From: Cyathus striatus
Lineage: Eukaryota; Basidiomycota; Agaricomycetes; Agaricales; Nidulariaceae
Reading direction: 5' to 3'
Assembly (NCBI GenBank): GCA_025738555.1
Contig: JAOVFP010000013.1
Span: 2,046,001-2,110,000, forward strand
Length of the DNA stretch: 64,000 nt
A model generated the notes under the pieces. That model made no database searches and had not been told where the DNA came from. It saw nothing but the letters and a program-made list of their open reading frames with translations. A program made the position numbers and the translations under genes. Positions 45,851 through 58,095 of this stretch are shown here, one piece after another (positions within the stretch are counted from its first letter, which is position 1; each line of letters opens with the position of its first letter).

Positions 45851-48800
45851 GTTGTGCGCTGCAATGAAAAAATAAACAAGGCGTAAGGTGAATTTTTTTT
45901 TCGGGGGGGGAGTGGGTGACGATACTTGAACAAATGAAGCGCAGTTCTTATTTCTGTTAAGACGTCGCGGAAACGAGTCGACCTACAGCTCAAACCAGCC
46001 CGCTAAACCCGGTCATTGTGGGGTGTTTGCAGGCCGTGACTTTATTGTCCTAGGAACATACTTAGTCAAAATGAAAATCCTACCCGACAGCAGATTCCAT
46101 CTCGATTTCCAATCTGAGTCATTTAACACTAAACGTTTGCCTTCGGAAAATAGACAGATGTCGAAGATCAGGTATACGCCCCGAGGCCCTAAATAGTCAT
46201 GGATTACACAAGCTTGTATTATTATCTGACAGATGATGGCAAGAAATCTTGTGATCCAAGGCTTCACCGTATCACCAAGACTTGTTCCGAATCCTATCGC
46301 CTTTTCGATAACATCTTTCTTGAATGTCATACGAGCTAAGTATCAGGCCAGCGGGAAATACTTCTCGGTATCCGATGAAGGCGGTATGAAGCTCCGAGCT
46401 CGGGTTCAGCTCAAGTTGAGCGCAGGCCTCGCGCAATTAGCTGTCAGGTCCAGCGATCAACAAACCGTGACAGCACCGTTGACTATCCCAAGTTTAGCCA
46501 GCTTCCCAGGAGACGACATTGCTGTTAAGGATCTCCTACTGGTTGCTAACTCATACGTGAACGATAGCTACTCGCCCATGAGCCCTGCCCCGATTATGAA
46601 TCCCTGTGGCTCCTACGTCTAGTGCGCATGCAGTTGCGCAGATTTCTCCACCGTAAAGGGCTGACTTTTTATCAAGAGGAAGGTTTGCAACGTAGGATTG
46701 CTACGACAGTCTGAAGCTGTAATCCATTGGTCCTAGAAGTGCGAGGTTGGAGAATATAGCTGCTGGGGCCTTGCACCGTTCCTGCTTCTTCAAGCGATCC
46801 CATTGATAAAGAACGCCAAAAAAACAGATATGATAGGATGAATACTCCGAACGATGGGTATGTCACCACGTTGTAGGACTCCTTGCTAGGCTTAAACAGA
46901 ACATCTTTGGATGAAGGCTAAACATGTTCAGCTAAAGAGGCTAACAAGCCCTTTACTTCCGTCAGATCCGCCAACGCAGGTTCTCAGCCTAGGCTTTTCA
47001 AGTAAAGCTAGGGCCATTGGACAAAGTGTCGTAATCTTTGGGACAGCAAGCCTGTAACCGGCATTCCAGGTTTATGGTCGTCGGTATTCAGGCGCCACTC
47101 ATTTGTTGACGAAGCGCTCATCGGGATGGAGATCGCAACGTATACGGTAGGATATCCATATAGCGAATACCGGTCGCTCAACGACGCCCACCAAAAACTC
47201 GTCTCGAAGAAATGTGATCAAGATCTTCTCTGAGGGCTGTTCGAGGACAACGATCGTTTGCTATGGAAAGTGTACCAACCTCAGCTTCGCGACGGTGGGG
47301 TACAATGCGTAGGGATGGTCGAAGTCGCTAAAGAAGTAGCAAGTACTAGGTTGGTAGCCCTGCCACCGTTGTCAAGTAGACAAGCCGAGAGGAGACAACC
47401 AGCATTAAAGGATTCAACATTTCGCCAGCACGGTACCGAATGCCATGCTCGTATCTCCGGCGGCATACCACCAACATGGGTAACGACCTGGTAGCAACCG
47501 TCGGTTAAGTATGTCCTTTTCGTTGTTTTGAATCCTGATATTTGCTTCTAGGACAGCGCTAGCGAAGGTCATGGCTGGTGGTCATTAATGAAGTGCTATA
47601 CATAAGTAGTACGGAGAGTACCGCACCTTTTACAACCGCTCATTTCCCCACCGTCCTGCCATCGATTTCATTTACTTGTGTATTGCCTTTTTGGAAACTC
47701 TTCGACGTTCTGACGTGGCTGCAGGTCCTTGCTTGCAAAGATGCCAGCAAATGACCAGTGTGACTTTTGACAAAGATAATTTCGGTCAGAGTGATCCAAT
47801 AAGCGTTAAGCCAAGACTCAAGAGCTTGGTGCATTGATGCGTGCGCGTGACTGCAAACGTAAACCAAAAGACTTTGGATATCGCGCGTTGACTAGAGTGA
47901 AGAGCAAACGGCAATTTTTGCCATTTGGACCCTGCAGGTAGTACAGGTAAGAGTGTGTTCAATTTTGATTACCGACGGGAACTCACCTTGAATTCATCTG
48001 CGACTTGTCCGTGATCACAATCTTGCTGCAATCCCTCGCAGTCCTCAAATCTCTCAAAAATCTGTTGTCCAATGCATGACCACCCAAAGAAATGCTGCTA
48101 CTGCAACTTGGCCTCGTACATCATTATTCTACCCTTTAGTACTTAGTCCTAGTGCTTAACTGGTTGAAGAGTAAAATGCTCTGGGGTATTCGCGTGCGCC
48201 GTGCTGGTACGAGATTGTGCTCTCTATTGTCGTTCTAATTAATCCTTTCATACCAGAGATTTCTTAGCTATTGTGGTAAAGCTGCAGAGTATAGCATGTG
48301 GAAGCTCAGCTTTATCTACGCTGCACAATTCCAAGTTTCCAACGCATCTAAACCTCCGTTCCTCTCCAAAACTTCCACTCTAAGGGATGAATGCTGCTTC
48401 AAGGCCTTTGCAGGTAAGTCTTCCCATTGTCTTTGGTTTAGCAATGTGACACAACTTTCAATGTTATAAACTCAGTATCGTGGATTTAGAAGCCCCCTAT
48501 ACGGCATTCACCAACTCTCAATTTATCGCTACAATCGAGAGATGAATTCGCATTCTCAAGATCACTTGATAAAACGTATGGGAGATATCGAACGAAATAC
48601 AGCTTGGATTGCCAAAGATGTTGATAACTTCACTTGCGAACCTCATTGACAACGTCAGTACCACCGTGTGCTGCTCTTCCTGAGGTGCCATTACGGCGCG
48701 GACCAACTTCGGGAACATATGCAAGATAACATAACTGATACCACGTGCTCGATTTATTCGATAATAGTGCTGGCAGTACCTGTCTCATTTTCTGGATGAT

Positions 48801-49139
48801 TCACCTTCTACGTGCCAACTTCTCCGATCTTCGTACCTGTGGTCTCACGCTCAAATACATCCCTAGTTATTCTTCCGAAAATAAAGTAAAGGCTTGGACC
48901 TAATGGCCTAAGATTTTCGGTGAAAAGCTTTTCAGGAGTTTAAGAGGCTGGAACTAACCAAGACGTCCACAAAAGAAGCGCGTCAAGCATGACCAGGTGC
49001 ATTTGTGAGTAACGACATTCTGTGGATGGTCAGGATGGAAATCTTAATATATCCTCTGGTCAGGAGGGTTTCCTCAGAAGCATCAGCGTCTATAAAAGCA
49101 AGAGCATCAAGATATATTGGAATATTCGACTTCATTGAA
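45851..49139. other. Accessory intergenic, no supported gene
   Basis: 3.3 kb. A 129-codon plus-strand frame (46233-46622) overlaps a 105-codon minus frame (46013-46330); neither has a recognisable domain. A G-run (45904-45911) and scattered short frames are the rest. Decayed array units may lie here, but I cannot align them by eye. Confidence 0.35.
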
Positions 49140-51569
49140 ATGTTGGCTTTAGTGGCATTGGTCACACTTGCTGTTCAGGTCTCATCGACACCGTCGGCAA
49201 TCTCTATCGGTTCTGACCTTACATTCCTCTTCCAAAATGACCTCAATTGTAAGTATTGTGCTCTTGTTCCGTAATACCCATATGCTGACCGTTAACTCTT
49301 AGGGCCTACCGCTGCCGAGCATGCTGGTACAGTGTTGATCAACAGTCCTAGTACCAAAGCTCAGGCTCTCAAATCATGCGGGCAGCTTTCAGAATCTCTT
49401 CTACGGACCAATGGAACTTTCTTTCATTCTGATATGAAAACTCTCCTTAGTTATCTTTCATTGGAGACCTTCCAACCACAGCAGCAGTTCTGGGTTGACT
49501 CGGCTTTATCATCTAAATGTTCGGCGATATCACTCTTGGGTGGTATCGAGACAGTAAATTGCAATGCTCGCCTTCCGGCATTCTGTTCACAGGCTGCTCC
49601 GTTTCGTCCGAATACCCAGACAGATCTGAGCCCCCAATTTCAAGTACAAGTTAAAAGCAAAAAGCTGACCGTTCTAGGGTGAGGGATTTGACCAGATATC
49701 CACGGCTACAGCTAATAAATACATTGCTCAGAACTCGGGACCATCTTTCATTCCGCTTCATCGGTATTCCTTATGCAGACCCATTTGAGCGCTTTGCGTA
49801 CTCGAAAGTGTTCAGTGGCTCTGGCGATATCAATGCGCTGTCATACGGCTCCCCGTGCACCCAGTCTGGGTTTGGAAGTGAGGATTGCTTGTTTATCAAC
49901 ATCTACACACCTTTCTTGCCTGCCAACTCAGCTGCATCGAAAAAAGATTTAAAACCTGTTTTGTTTTGGATCCATGGTGGAGGGTTTACCAGCGGTGAAG
50001 GAAGCGATGGCATTTTCGACGGTGGAAACATGGCAAGTAGAAACGATGTAGTGGTTGTTAGTATCAACTATCGGTACATTGTTCTTCGCGGCATTTCTAC
50101 CAAATATTGACCGATTTCAACACAGGCTAGGAACACTCGGTTTCCTCGCGCTAGATGATGGAGTAACAAACGGAAACTTCGGTATTGCTGACCAGGTTAG
50201 TATCCTTCCGATTATCCCACGTGAGTAACCCACTAACCCAACTCAGATAACAGCACTCCAATGGGTCCAACAGCACATCGCGGATTTCGGCGGGGACCCA
50301 TCCCGTATCACCATTTTCGGGCAATCCGCAGGAGCAGGCTCTGTTCGCGCGCTTCTCGCGGCCGAACCTGCCTTCGGCCTCTTCCAAGGTGCGATTGCAC
50401 AAAGCAACCTCGGCGGGTTCGGTTATGCGCATACCTACACGGAATACATGAGTATCGAAGATGAAGTCACTCAGTTCGCGACTCCAGTGATTCAAGCTGT
50501 TGGGTGCGCGAACAGTACTGGACCAGCTTTATTAGCTTGCTTGAAGAGTGTCGACGCGCAAAAGTTGATTACCGCGCCGAATGCCCCTAGGTAATGATGA
50601 ATACGTTCAACAGTTTGTGATCTCTAACAAAATCTTAGATATGTGATTAAGGATGGCAAGATCATCACTACGGATCATCTTATTCTTAACGGCGAAGGAC
50701 CAGCAGCGCCGGCCCATGTTATCTTCGGATGGATGAGAGATGATGGTGCTGATTTCATCGGATCTTTCCCTACCAACACCACCACCGAATCCCAGATACT
50801 CTTAAGCTCGGGGTACGCTCTTACTTCCTATACACCCAATTCTGCCTCCGCTTACGATCTCTATTCCCTACCATGAATACAGGCTTAGCAGCAATGTGAC
50901 AAACCTCGTCCTCAATTCCAATCTCTTCCCGACACCTTCCGGGCCTAATGCGACGCTGAATATCTTTAATGTCTCCAGCCGTATTGGCACAGATGGCGAA
51001 TTCAGGTGCATTGATCAAGCAACCGTCGTAGCAGCAGCAAAGAGTAAAACTTTCCCTTCCATATACGCGTACCAGTTCGATCGCAGCTATGCCGGATTCG
51101 AGCCTATTCCTGGAGTCTGTGTTCCCCCCGCGACGGAAGAGTTCCCGTTCGGCGATCCCAGCCTACCTTATTTCCGGTATGCACCGGCCTTCTTCGCAGT
51201 TGCATTTCACTCTGATGCGCATTTTATAGATGCCACTCCGGAGAACTTTTCTATACGTTAGGAACTCTAGGACAAAGCAACGCCCCCTTTCGTGACTGGA
51301 ATGACCTTGTCATGTCGCAGGTCATTACAGATGTTTGGGCTTCCTTTGCGCGTACATTCAATCCAAACCCTTCTCCCGCGTTCCTTACCGCTCGGGGATT
51401 TACCAATACTTCTGAAGTGCTGAAAAAAGCGGGACCTTGGGCGCCCATAACTGATGCTAACGTGAATACGAGTCCCCTCAGATTGCTCGATATTCCATTA
51501 AGCAACTCTAAGTGGCAAGAAGTTGATCAGTGTACTTTATTAGGGTATTCAATCAACATGTTCGAGTAA
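49140..51569 (+). CDS. Secreted type-B carboxylesterase/lipase
   Basis: Alpha/beta-hydrolase that cleaves carboxylic esters, probably extracellular. Exons: 49140-49248, 49303-49678, 49732-50073, 50126-50195, 50247-50590, 50639-50812, 50883-51176, 51230-51569; 2,049 nt, 682 aa, phases consistent. A signal peptide is likely (MLALVALVTLAVQVSSTPS). Residues ~35-150 are an extra domain rich in spaced Cys (ALSSKCSAISLLGG...NCNARLPAFC). The catalytic domain then has FIGIPYADPFERF, EDCLFINIYTP, oxyanion WIHGGGFTSGEG, nucleophile elbow GQSAGAGSV (Ser ~326), acid region MRDDGADF (~446-453; Asp where Glu is usual) and the His in CHSGELFYTLG (~572). Several N-x-S/T sites fit secretion. A truncated copy of its 3' end lies at 57.5 kb. 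Confidence 0.9.
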
Positions 51570-54450
51570 AAGTAGCGGTAAAGGTATACATAGGTATTAT
51601 TGTTCATATCATTCGCCAAGGGTATAAAAAATCATGTAGGAGGTACATAAGCGTTCATTTACTGGTGTCATAACTGAGAATGTCCGGGTCTGCCAACTGG
51701 GGACGTGTCTGCAAAGCCGATATCTAACGCCCATAGATCATCATACAAAACTTTTATAGCTCGTTTTAATTAAGAGGCCGGAGAGCTTGCAACCTTGTCA
51801 CTACATCAGTGATAGAAGGACGTTCACTGGGCTCCTTCTTCCAGCACTCGTGAAGAAGTGACCAAACGTCGTCAAGAACACCCTCCGGCTTCACAAGGCG
51901 AGTGAAACAACTACGACTCGTCGCAACAATAGGAATAATGCACTGCTGATCCTTCTTGGAGGAAAGAAAGGGCTTGTTGCTCAAAAGCTAGTAATCCCGG
52001 TGAGCACAGATGAAATACAGTACAGTATTGGGAATAGCGTACTGCGTAGGTTAATGTAGCCCAACTAAAAAGATCACCCTCATTCGTAGGAGCAACCTCG
52101 TCCTTTTCAAAATATTCTGGAGGCATGTAGCGGGTAGGCTCCAAAAGATGCATAAATTTTACCCCTTTGGACACGGCTGCAAACAACCCTTGGTTTCGAA
52201 GGGTGATAGTAATATTCGACATTGCAGTTTTACTTGGTACTTCATGGCAGAATAGACTACCCTATTGTATCATTGTCAGGCGTAGACGTAAGAGATGAAG
52301 GTGACAGACTGACAGGAGACACACATCCATGTGGTTTACCTTTAGCGTGGAGGGATTGAAGACAAATTGCAACCTGCAAACACTTCCGACGATATGACCA
52401 TTGTGGAAAGTGTGTTTGTGAGACAATGACTGACTTACGATGTGGAGCCTTTCGAACGTCGAAAGTGGTTCCACCTGCGTAAATATGACGGCTTGAGGGT
52501 TCTGGATGTCATTCAAAGAACCCATGGCGCTCTGGAGGACAGCTCCCTTTGACCTGGCGTAATAGCGTACGTTTGTGACTGGGTACACCTGCATAGCGCT
52601 TGAGCTGTGAGCTGGTTGCATCGTTAGATTATGGGGAAATGGTAGGAGGAGGCTGTTTCGCGCTGTTTCAAAGGTGAAATGGGTCGAGGGTTGCGAGTAT
52701 GAAAGTGTATGAAGCCGTTTAGTTTGAATGTCCGCGAGAATGTAAGTAGGTGTGACCACTCGGCAAGCCAAACAGTCTATTGACTGGTCTAGAACGTCCA
52801 CCTCCCAGCTAACCTCCAGGCTGCCCGTGCTGAAATCCAGTGTAAGATGGAAGGCATGCAATGGACCTTACAGGCATCGAGATTCGCGGGAATATCATGG
52901 CCGAAATGAATGAACGGAACGTCAAAGCACTAAAGCTTGTTCTGCGGGGCAGAAAGAAAGGAATCTTTACGATAGGTGATTCATCTCTTCTTAAAGCTCC
53001 AAAAGATATTGAAGCGTCAGTTTCCTATTAATAATATCGGAGAAAATCTGTCTTGATTTGAACGGGGCTTGAGAGAACATTCGGGATAACATAATTTTGC
53101 CTTCCTAGAAGAATTCAGTCACCAACCCTAAGCAGGGATAGCCAGGCATGCAGTTGCTTCTTCTATTTCTGCCAGTGTATATTCAAAGCATTGGCATATG
53201 TCATTTGGTATGTCCACCTGAGCACTCGCTGCCACATTGTTCTGATGAAGAATATCCAGCCACAAAACCAGACATTCTTAGTTAAATCAGGATTGCTTCG
53301 CCTTCTTTCCCATACTTGATATTAATACTGGTTGGCCGTGGTATATCAGTGACAAGGAAAGCGAAATTAATCAATTATGACACTCACGAGCTAGCAAGAT
53401 ACATTATCGTGAGATGGTTGGTTACAACTGGGTTACAACGCCCACGTATTTATGATTTCTACCGTATCGCCCATATGCTGCCCATTGTCTATAGCCACTG
53501 GAGAGGGTAATCTAACCTGAAGCTGCGCTGGAGAAGACCCTGGTGAAGATCAAGCCATAGATAGACCAGGGAAGAATAGATCGTAGAATTCCTACAGCGG
53601 CACAACACTCTGCCACGCAGCACAACCAACGTATGAAGATCTGACTCGAGCCTTAAGAAGTTTGAAGGTTCAAGAGACCTGAAGTCCTCAGGAGAGCATA
53701 GATATATAGCACGGTGGGCGAGCCGGCGACAGTGAGTCTTTATCTCCAAAAACCGCTTGAAACATGTTCCCTGTCGTTCAATCACGGGGGGACTCTCTTC
53801 AAAGAATGGTCTGCGTACGAGGAGGCTGACGATATTTGATAGTGTACTAGATCCATTTGCTGCTTATGAATATCACAGTAAATCATCCGATTTATATATG
53901 TAACCAGGGAAATTTTGACGGAACCCCAGACGCATGGACTCTAGACGTCGATAAAGTTGGTCTGTTAAGACTCGGTCTGGCATCTGTCTGGCAGGTACCT
54001 AGTAGCCCGTGCCTTGCCGATGTCCATCAGTACTCCAATTCGGCGAGGGTGTGCTTGCAGGAAGGTAAGCATGTGTATTGAATATTGAATAGTGATTGCC
54101 CTCGCTGGCAACAGACACGGTTGTCATGCTCGACGCAATGCCGGTATTCATTCACAGTATGCAGTGTGATTTGTGGATGCCGACAAAGTAGCATTGGAGT
54201 AGCCCACAAGCTCTGAAACAGTTGGCCGGAAATAGTGCAATTGATTGTGAAAATATATCTTCAGGGTGCAGCCTAGAGCCGAGTGGGACTTCTGTGCTGC
54301 AGCCGAGAAATCGAGTTCTCCAGCAAGCCTTCGGGTGTTTGAAAGGTGCGAATTGCATTCGACTTCCGCAGGAATATATGCTACTAGGACGAACCTCGTG
54401 TCTATAGTACCCTCTACCTCTTGTCTACCTCAGCTCATCGATTATCAGTG
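51040..54450. repeat. Tandem segmental duplication, copy with K2
   Basis: From esterase exon 7 onward this stretch is matched, diverged but collinear, by 57479-60800. Anchors: esterase 3' end, kinase gene (51766 versus 58096), CACTAAAGCTTGTTC (52929 versus 59287), GGTGAAGATCA (53543 versus 59871), and ACGAACCTCGTGT-like sequence (54389 versus 60791). The offset is 6.3-6.4 kb, of which 1.57 kb is the LINE. Confidence 0.7.
51766..52866 (-). CDS. Kinase-like protein K2, predicted pseudokinase (5' end unresolved)
   Basis: Exons (minus) 52439 to about 52866, 52314-52373, 52043-52261, 51766-51987; the joins are phase 0. The N-lobe part carries YPVTNVRYYARSKGAVLQSA and AVIFTQVEPLSTFERLHI. Exon 2 gives VAICLQSLHAKGKPHGCVSP, with HGC in place of HRD. 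Exon 3 gives CHEVPSK, SNITITLRNQGLFAAV (DFG replaced by NQG), EPTRYMPPEYF and EGDLFSWATLTYA. Exon 4 gives VWSLLHECWKKEPSERPSI. No Gly-rich loop or VAIK lysine is visible, so ATP binding is doubtful. No in-frame ATG opens exon 1; a short upstream exon is likely. It is tail-to-tail with the esterase, 196 bp apart. Confidence 0.65.
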
Positions 54451-55780
54451 ACATTATCATGCACATCTCGCTGCCTTGCCCTTCGCCTCCAGCTAGTCAG
54501 AAAGATCGATGCATCTGATATTACCGTTCGTTTTCAGCATGCATTCGTTCCAGGTGGTTTATAAGCTTTGAGGAGAGTATGGAGAGTCCCAGTCAAAGTT
54601 AGTCGAAGTAAGTACTTAGGATACGATGAGGGTGCTGGTTCCTGGATGGCGGAGTCCTAACCTGACCGCAAAGCTACACCAAAACCTTGTGACTGATGCT
54701 CAGAGACAAAGGAAAAGAGCAGAGCTTGCCATTGAAATAGCCACTGATATAAATACAGGTTAGTTTCAAAAAGAGAAGAAGCTGGGGTGCACTCAGTGCA
54801 ACTCACCCCCTTCTGAGTCCGACCACTGAAGTACTGTCAGATGTCGAGCAGATGCGTATTCAAAATGTATCGCAGATTTAGTATCGTTTAACTTTTTTGC
54901 TGTCTCCTTTGCATGCTGATAATTCCTTCAGATAGATTTCATTGTATCATATTTATATCGTCTAACCTACTGTTACGCAGGAGCGGGCAGGGGCGCCACA
55001 GTTACCAGCGGGTTCTTACGTCCGGTTCGATCCACTTAGCAATCCACTTGAATAGGACCTCTGATCCCCACCTGCCTTGACCTGCGTGCTGCTCGCAATA
55101 TATGTCAAGTTTTGATTCAGCCAATCTGCTCTCCCAGCAGTGTCAAGTACATTGCGCTACACTAGCAATCAACCTACCAAGTAGCCATTGTACCGTCGAC
55201 CTATACGCGACGTGCGACACGGATACTACAGCTAATGGATGAGGCTAGGGAGGCCAACATTAAAGCGAGAGCGATCGTGAATGAATGTTTGAACTTTTAA
55301 GTATGCAGGAAACCGATTCACGACTATGATGACTACTTACTTGGTTTCTGGGCAAACAGAGAATGCTGATTTACTCGGAATTCGTTGCCCTCAGCTCTTA
55401 AAGATCGCATGACTTCTCCGTTGCTCCGTGCTCGGTTACACACCCAACTTTACGTTGACAGACATACCAAAAGAACCGCATCATATCATAACGATTCTCT
55501 CTACTAGGAGAATAGTCCTTGCTACCGGAAGCTGAAGGGGCGATCTGTTGTTTTTACCCCTCGGCTACTTTTTAGTTGGGGCGGGTGGCATTTCGAAGTC
55601 CGACTTCAATAGGAATGTCGATCGTACTCTCCGACGATCGAGGGGCCGTAGTGAACCAGTAGTATTTCCTGTCCATGTTCCAGCTACAGATGATTGCATT
55701 TCGAGCTCATTAGCCTGAGTATACCTCATGAAGATGTAGGTCGTGCAAAACCGTAACCCATACTTATTACCCTGGCATAC
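52867..55780. other. Accessory intergenic within the tandem array
   Basis: No gene supported. It holds duplicated but frame-broken sequence matching 59.2-60.9 kb, up to about 54.45 kb. GGAGAATAGTCCTTGCT near 55507 is echoed near 61480. The 55781-55788 octamer is the 5' LINE target-site copy. Confidence 0.45.
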
Positions 55781-55788
55781 GTCGATCG
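55781..55788. repeat. Target-site duplication, 5' copy (GTCGATCG)
   Basis: Identical to 57353-57360, which follows the LINE poly(A). Confidence 0.75.
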
Positions 55789-57352
55789 ATACGCTGTCTC
55801 TACACGTCCACCGCTATACCCCGCATGCTATATGCTGCCGATGTCTGGGCTCCGCCCCCTGACCTCAGCAGCGACTCATTTAACATGCCAGCACACCTCT
55901 TCCAACTCCCTCGTATACACCGTCAAGTCCTCATCACGGGCGCTATGGGCTCCTCCCCCTCTGACCTCACCCTGCTCCTCGCCTATCTCCCCCCCTCCAC
56001 ATTATCCTAACCCATCACCAATTCCGAGCCACGGCTCGCCTAGCTACCATTCCCAAAACACACCCCCTCTTTAAACACATCCGAGCCGCTACCAACCGGT
56101 TCGTCAAATACCACCGCCTCCCCTACACTTCCTTTTCCGCCACTACCAAGTCCACCCGGCAACCACAGAGGACATTGTACCCGCTCGCCACCACACCCAT
56201 TGGACCCCCCCTTTTTTCGATTACAGCAGATAGTGATCCCGACGAGGCTATTCGTCGGGACGTTTCTGATTCCTCTGATATAGTTATTTACACTGATGGC
56301 TCAGGCCTCAATGGCTATATAGGCTCTTCTGCAGTACTTTACCGCAATGGGCATTTCTTCCAGGGGCTACACTATTGTTTGGGACCGGCCTCTCTCTATA
56401 CGGCCTACAACGCAGAATGCACAGGCTTTATTCTGGGGACCCACCTCTTGAAATCTCTCCGGATCGGCAGCGACCACACAATCTCTTTCGCGGCGGACAA
56501 CCAGGCGTCTCTTTCAGCGGCTGGGGGTTTTTACTCTCAATCTGGCCACTTTATTACGGACACATTCCTCGACCTTCTTGCGGGCTTACTGGAGTGCACC
56601 TCGCTCGCCTCCCCCGCTCGCATCGACATACACTGGGTGCCTGACCACATGGACATCCCGGTGAATGGACACGCGGATCGCGAAGCCAAGTGCGCCATTA
56701 CGATTGGATCTAGCAACAGGGACCTCCTCCCCCGGTGCCTACACAACCCCCTCCCCGCCCGGCGCCAACAGATCGGCCATACGAGCACATCATCACGCCC
56801 AACTCATTCAACTCATTTCAGCGTCGTGGGGTATCCATCCGCTTCCACCGTATAAATCGTCACCTACCCCTGCTTTCTGTCCCGTGCTTCCGCCGGCTAC
56901 TATTCTCGCTCCCCCCACAAACTTTTGACTGCCCCGGTATACCTTATAACCGGATACGCTCCTCTTCATGACCACCTTCACCGCATCAACAAGACCGCGA
57001 GCCATCTTTGCTCCACCTGCGCCAATAAACCAGAAACCGTTGATACTCCTCTTCCACCGCCGTTCCTTCAACGTCGCCAGGCTTGCTATGGCGCGCAGCT
57101 GCAATGCACCAGCTCGCCGCCTCATCCTCCGCTTTCTCCTCGCCCATCCCAAACGTGTCGCTGCCCTATTCCGCTATATCAATATCACCACGAGACTCCG
57201 CCGCATTCTGGGTGTTCTACCAGAATTAGTATCTATTGACCAGCACCATATTTCGTTACACAGTATAGTACCCTATAAGTACACACAGAGCAGTCGTGAC
57301 ATATGGGCTTCCACAACCGACTAATAAACTAGGATTTTTTTTAAAAAAAAAA
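55789..57352 (+). mobile_element. 5'-truncated non-LTR retrotransposon (LINE, Tad1/I-like), decayed
   Basis: 1,564 bp. It starts directly after the TSD, in frame with the C-terminal end of a reverse transcriptase (LYTSTAIPRMLYAADVW), interrupted by a stop near 56008. An RNase H domain follows (56175-56855): DIVIYTDGSGLNG, YTAYNAECTGFILG, FAADNQASLSA and HWVPDHMDIPVNGHAD, so the four acidic/His motif positions are visible, but PGH reads PDH. A C-terminal segment in other frames contains HLCSTCANKPETV, a zinc-knuckle-like piece. The element ends in an A10 tract at 57343-57352. Frame changes and stops show it is inactive. GC-rich codon use differs from its AT-rich surroundings. Confidence 0.88.
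56175..56855 (+). pseudogene. RNase H domain remnant of the LINE
   Basis: 226-codon open stretch within the LINE, the longest intact part of its former ORF2. It lacks the upstream RT fingers/palm and the correct downstream C-terminus, so it cannot act alone in retrotransposition. Boundaries are those of the open frame; the true domain is ~56270-56710. Confidence 0.75.
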
Positions 57353-57360
57353 GTCGATCG
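57353..57360. repeat. Target-site duplication, 3' copy (GTCGATCG)
   Basis: Immediately follows the A10 tail of the LINE and matches 55781-55788 exactly. Confidence 0.75.
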
Positions 57361-57478
57361 GTAACACGACATATGTCTATATTATCTAGTGCTAACTACG
57401 AATCCCGTTACAAGCTTGATCATGAAGTACACCTACCCTACGGTCTCGTTGCAATGACATCAGACAAACGCGTCAAAC

Positions 57479-57912
57479 AGTAAAGCTCCCCCGCTATCTA
57501 CGCATACCACTTCGATCGCACCTATGCTGGAATCGAGCTTACCACAACGGAAAATTCCCGGCCGGCGATTCCAGCCTGCATTACTTCTGGTACGCGCCAG
57601 CCTCCTTCGTGATTGCGTTTTACTCCCTGACGCGCATTTTATAGACGCCACTCCGGAGAGCCCTTCAACACGTTAGGAACCCTTTTCATTACTGGAATGA
57701 GTTTGCCGTGCCGCAGGCCATCGATTCATCAGACATTTGGCCCTCCTTTGCGCGTAAGTTCAATCCAAATCCCTCTCTTGCGTTCCTTGGTACGCACCGG
57801 TTCTCAATACCACCGAGGCACTGAACAAAGCCGGATTCCACTGAGAAGTTCTAAGTAGCAGGAAATGAAGCAGTGCATTTTACTGGGTTATCCGGCGCAC
57901 ATGTTTGAGTAA
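57479..57912 (+). pseudogene. Truncated carboxylesterase copy (exons 7-8 only)
   Basis: Aligns with 51045-51569 of the intact esterase: the YAYQFDRSYAGFE region, the intron, the CHSGELFYTLGTL region and the WASFARTFNPNPSPAFL region, through to the terminal MFE and stop. Small deletions and frame changes break it, and nothing upstream of mid-exon 7 is present. It marks a duplication breakpoint inside that exon rather than a separate gene. Confidence 0.82.
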
Positions 57913-58095
57913 TGTGTTGTATATATATCTACATGTTACATGTTGTCATTTTTCTGCTTTTAGTCCGAAATGAAAATATCCAGGTCCCATCTTAAATATG
58001 TGTTAAACAGACCTCGACACCTTCCCGAATAAAATGATAAAGGTACAAATAAACGTTGGTAATTTTTTGTTTTATAAAACTTGGAAACCATGACA

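Noticed and set aside
46233..46622. 129-codon plus frame beside K1
   Set aside because: No known motif, and it overlaps a competing antisense frame; left unannotated.
52314..52373. Suspected 2-bp frame break in K2 exon 2
   Set aside because: On recounting, the exon is 60 nt (20 codons, ending HGCVSP) and splices in phase 0 to GSLFCHEV; no break.
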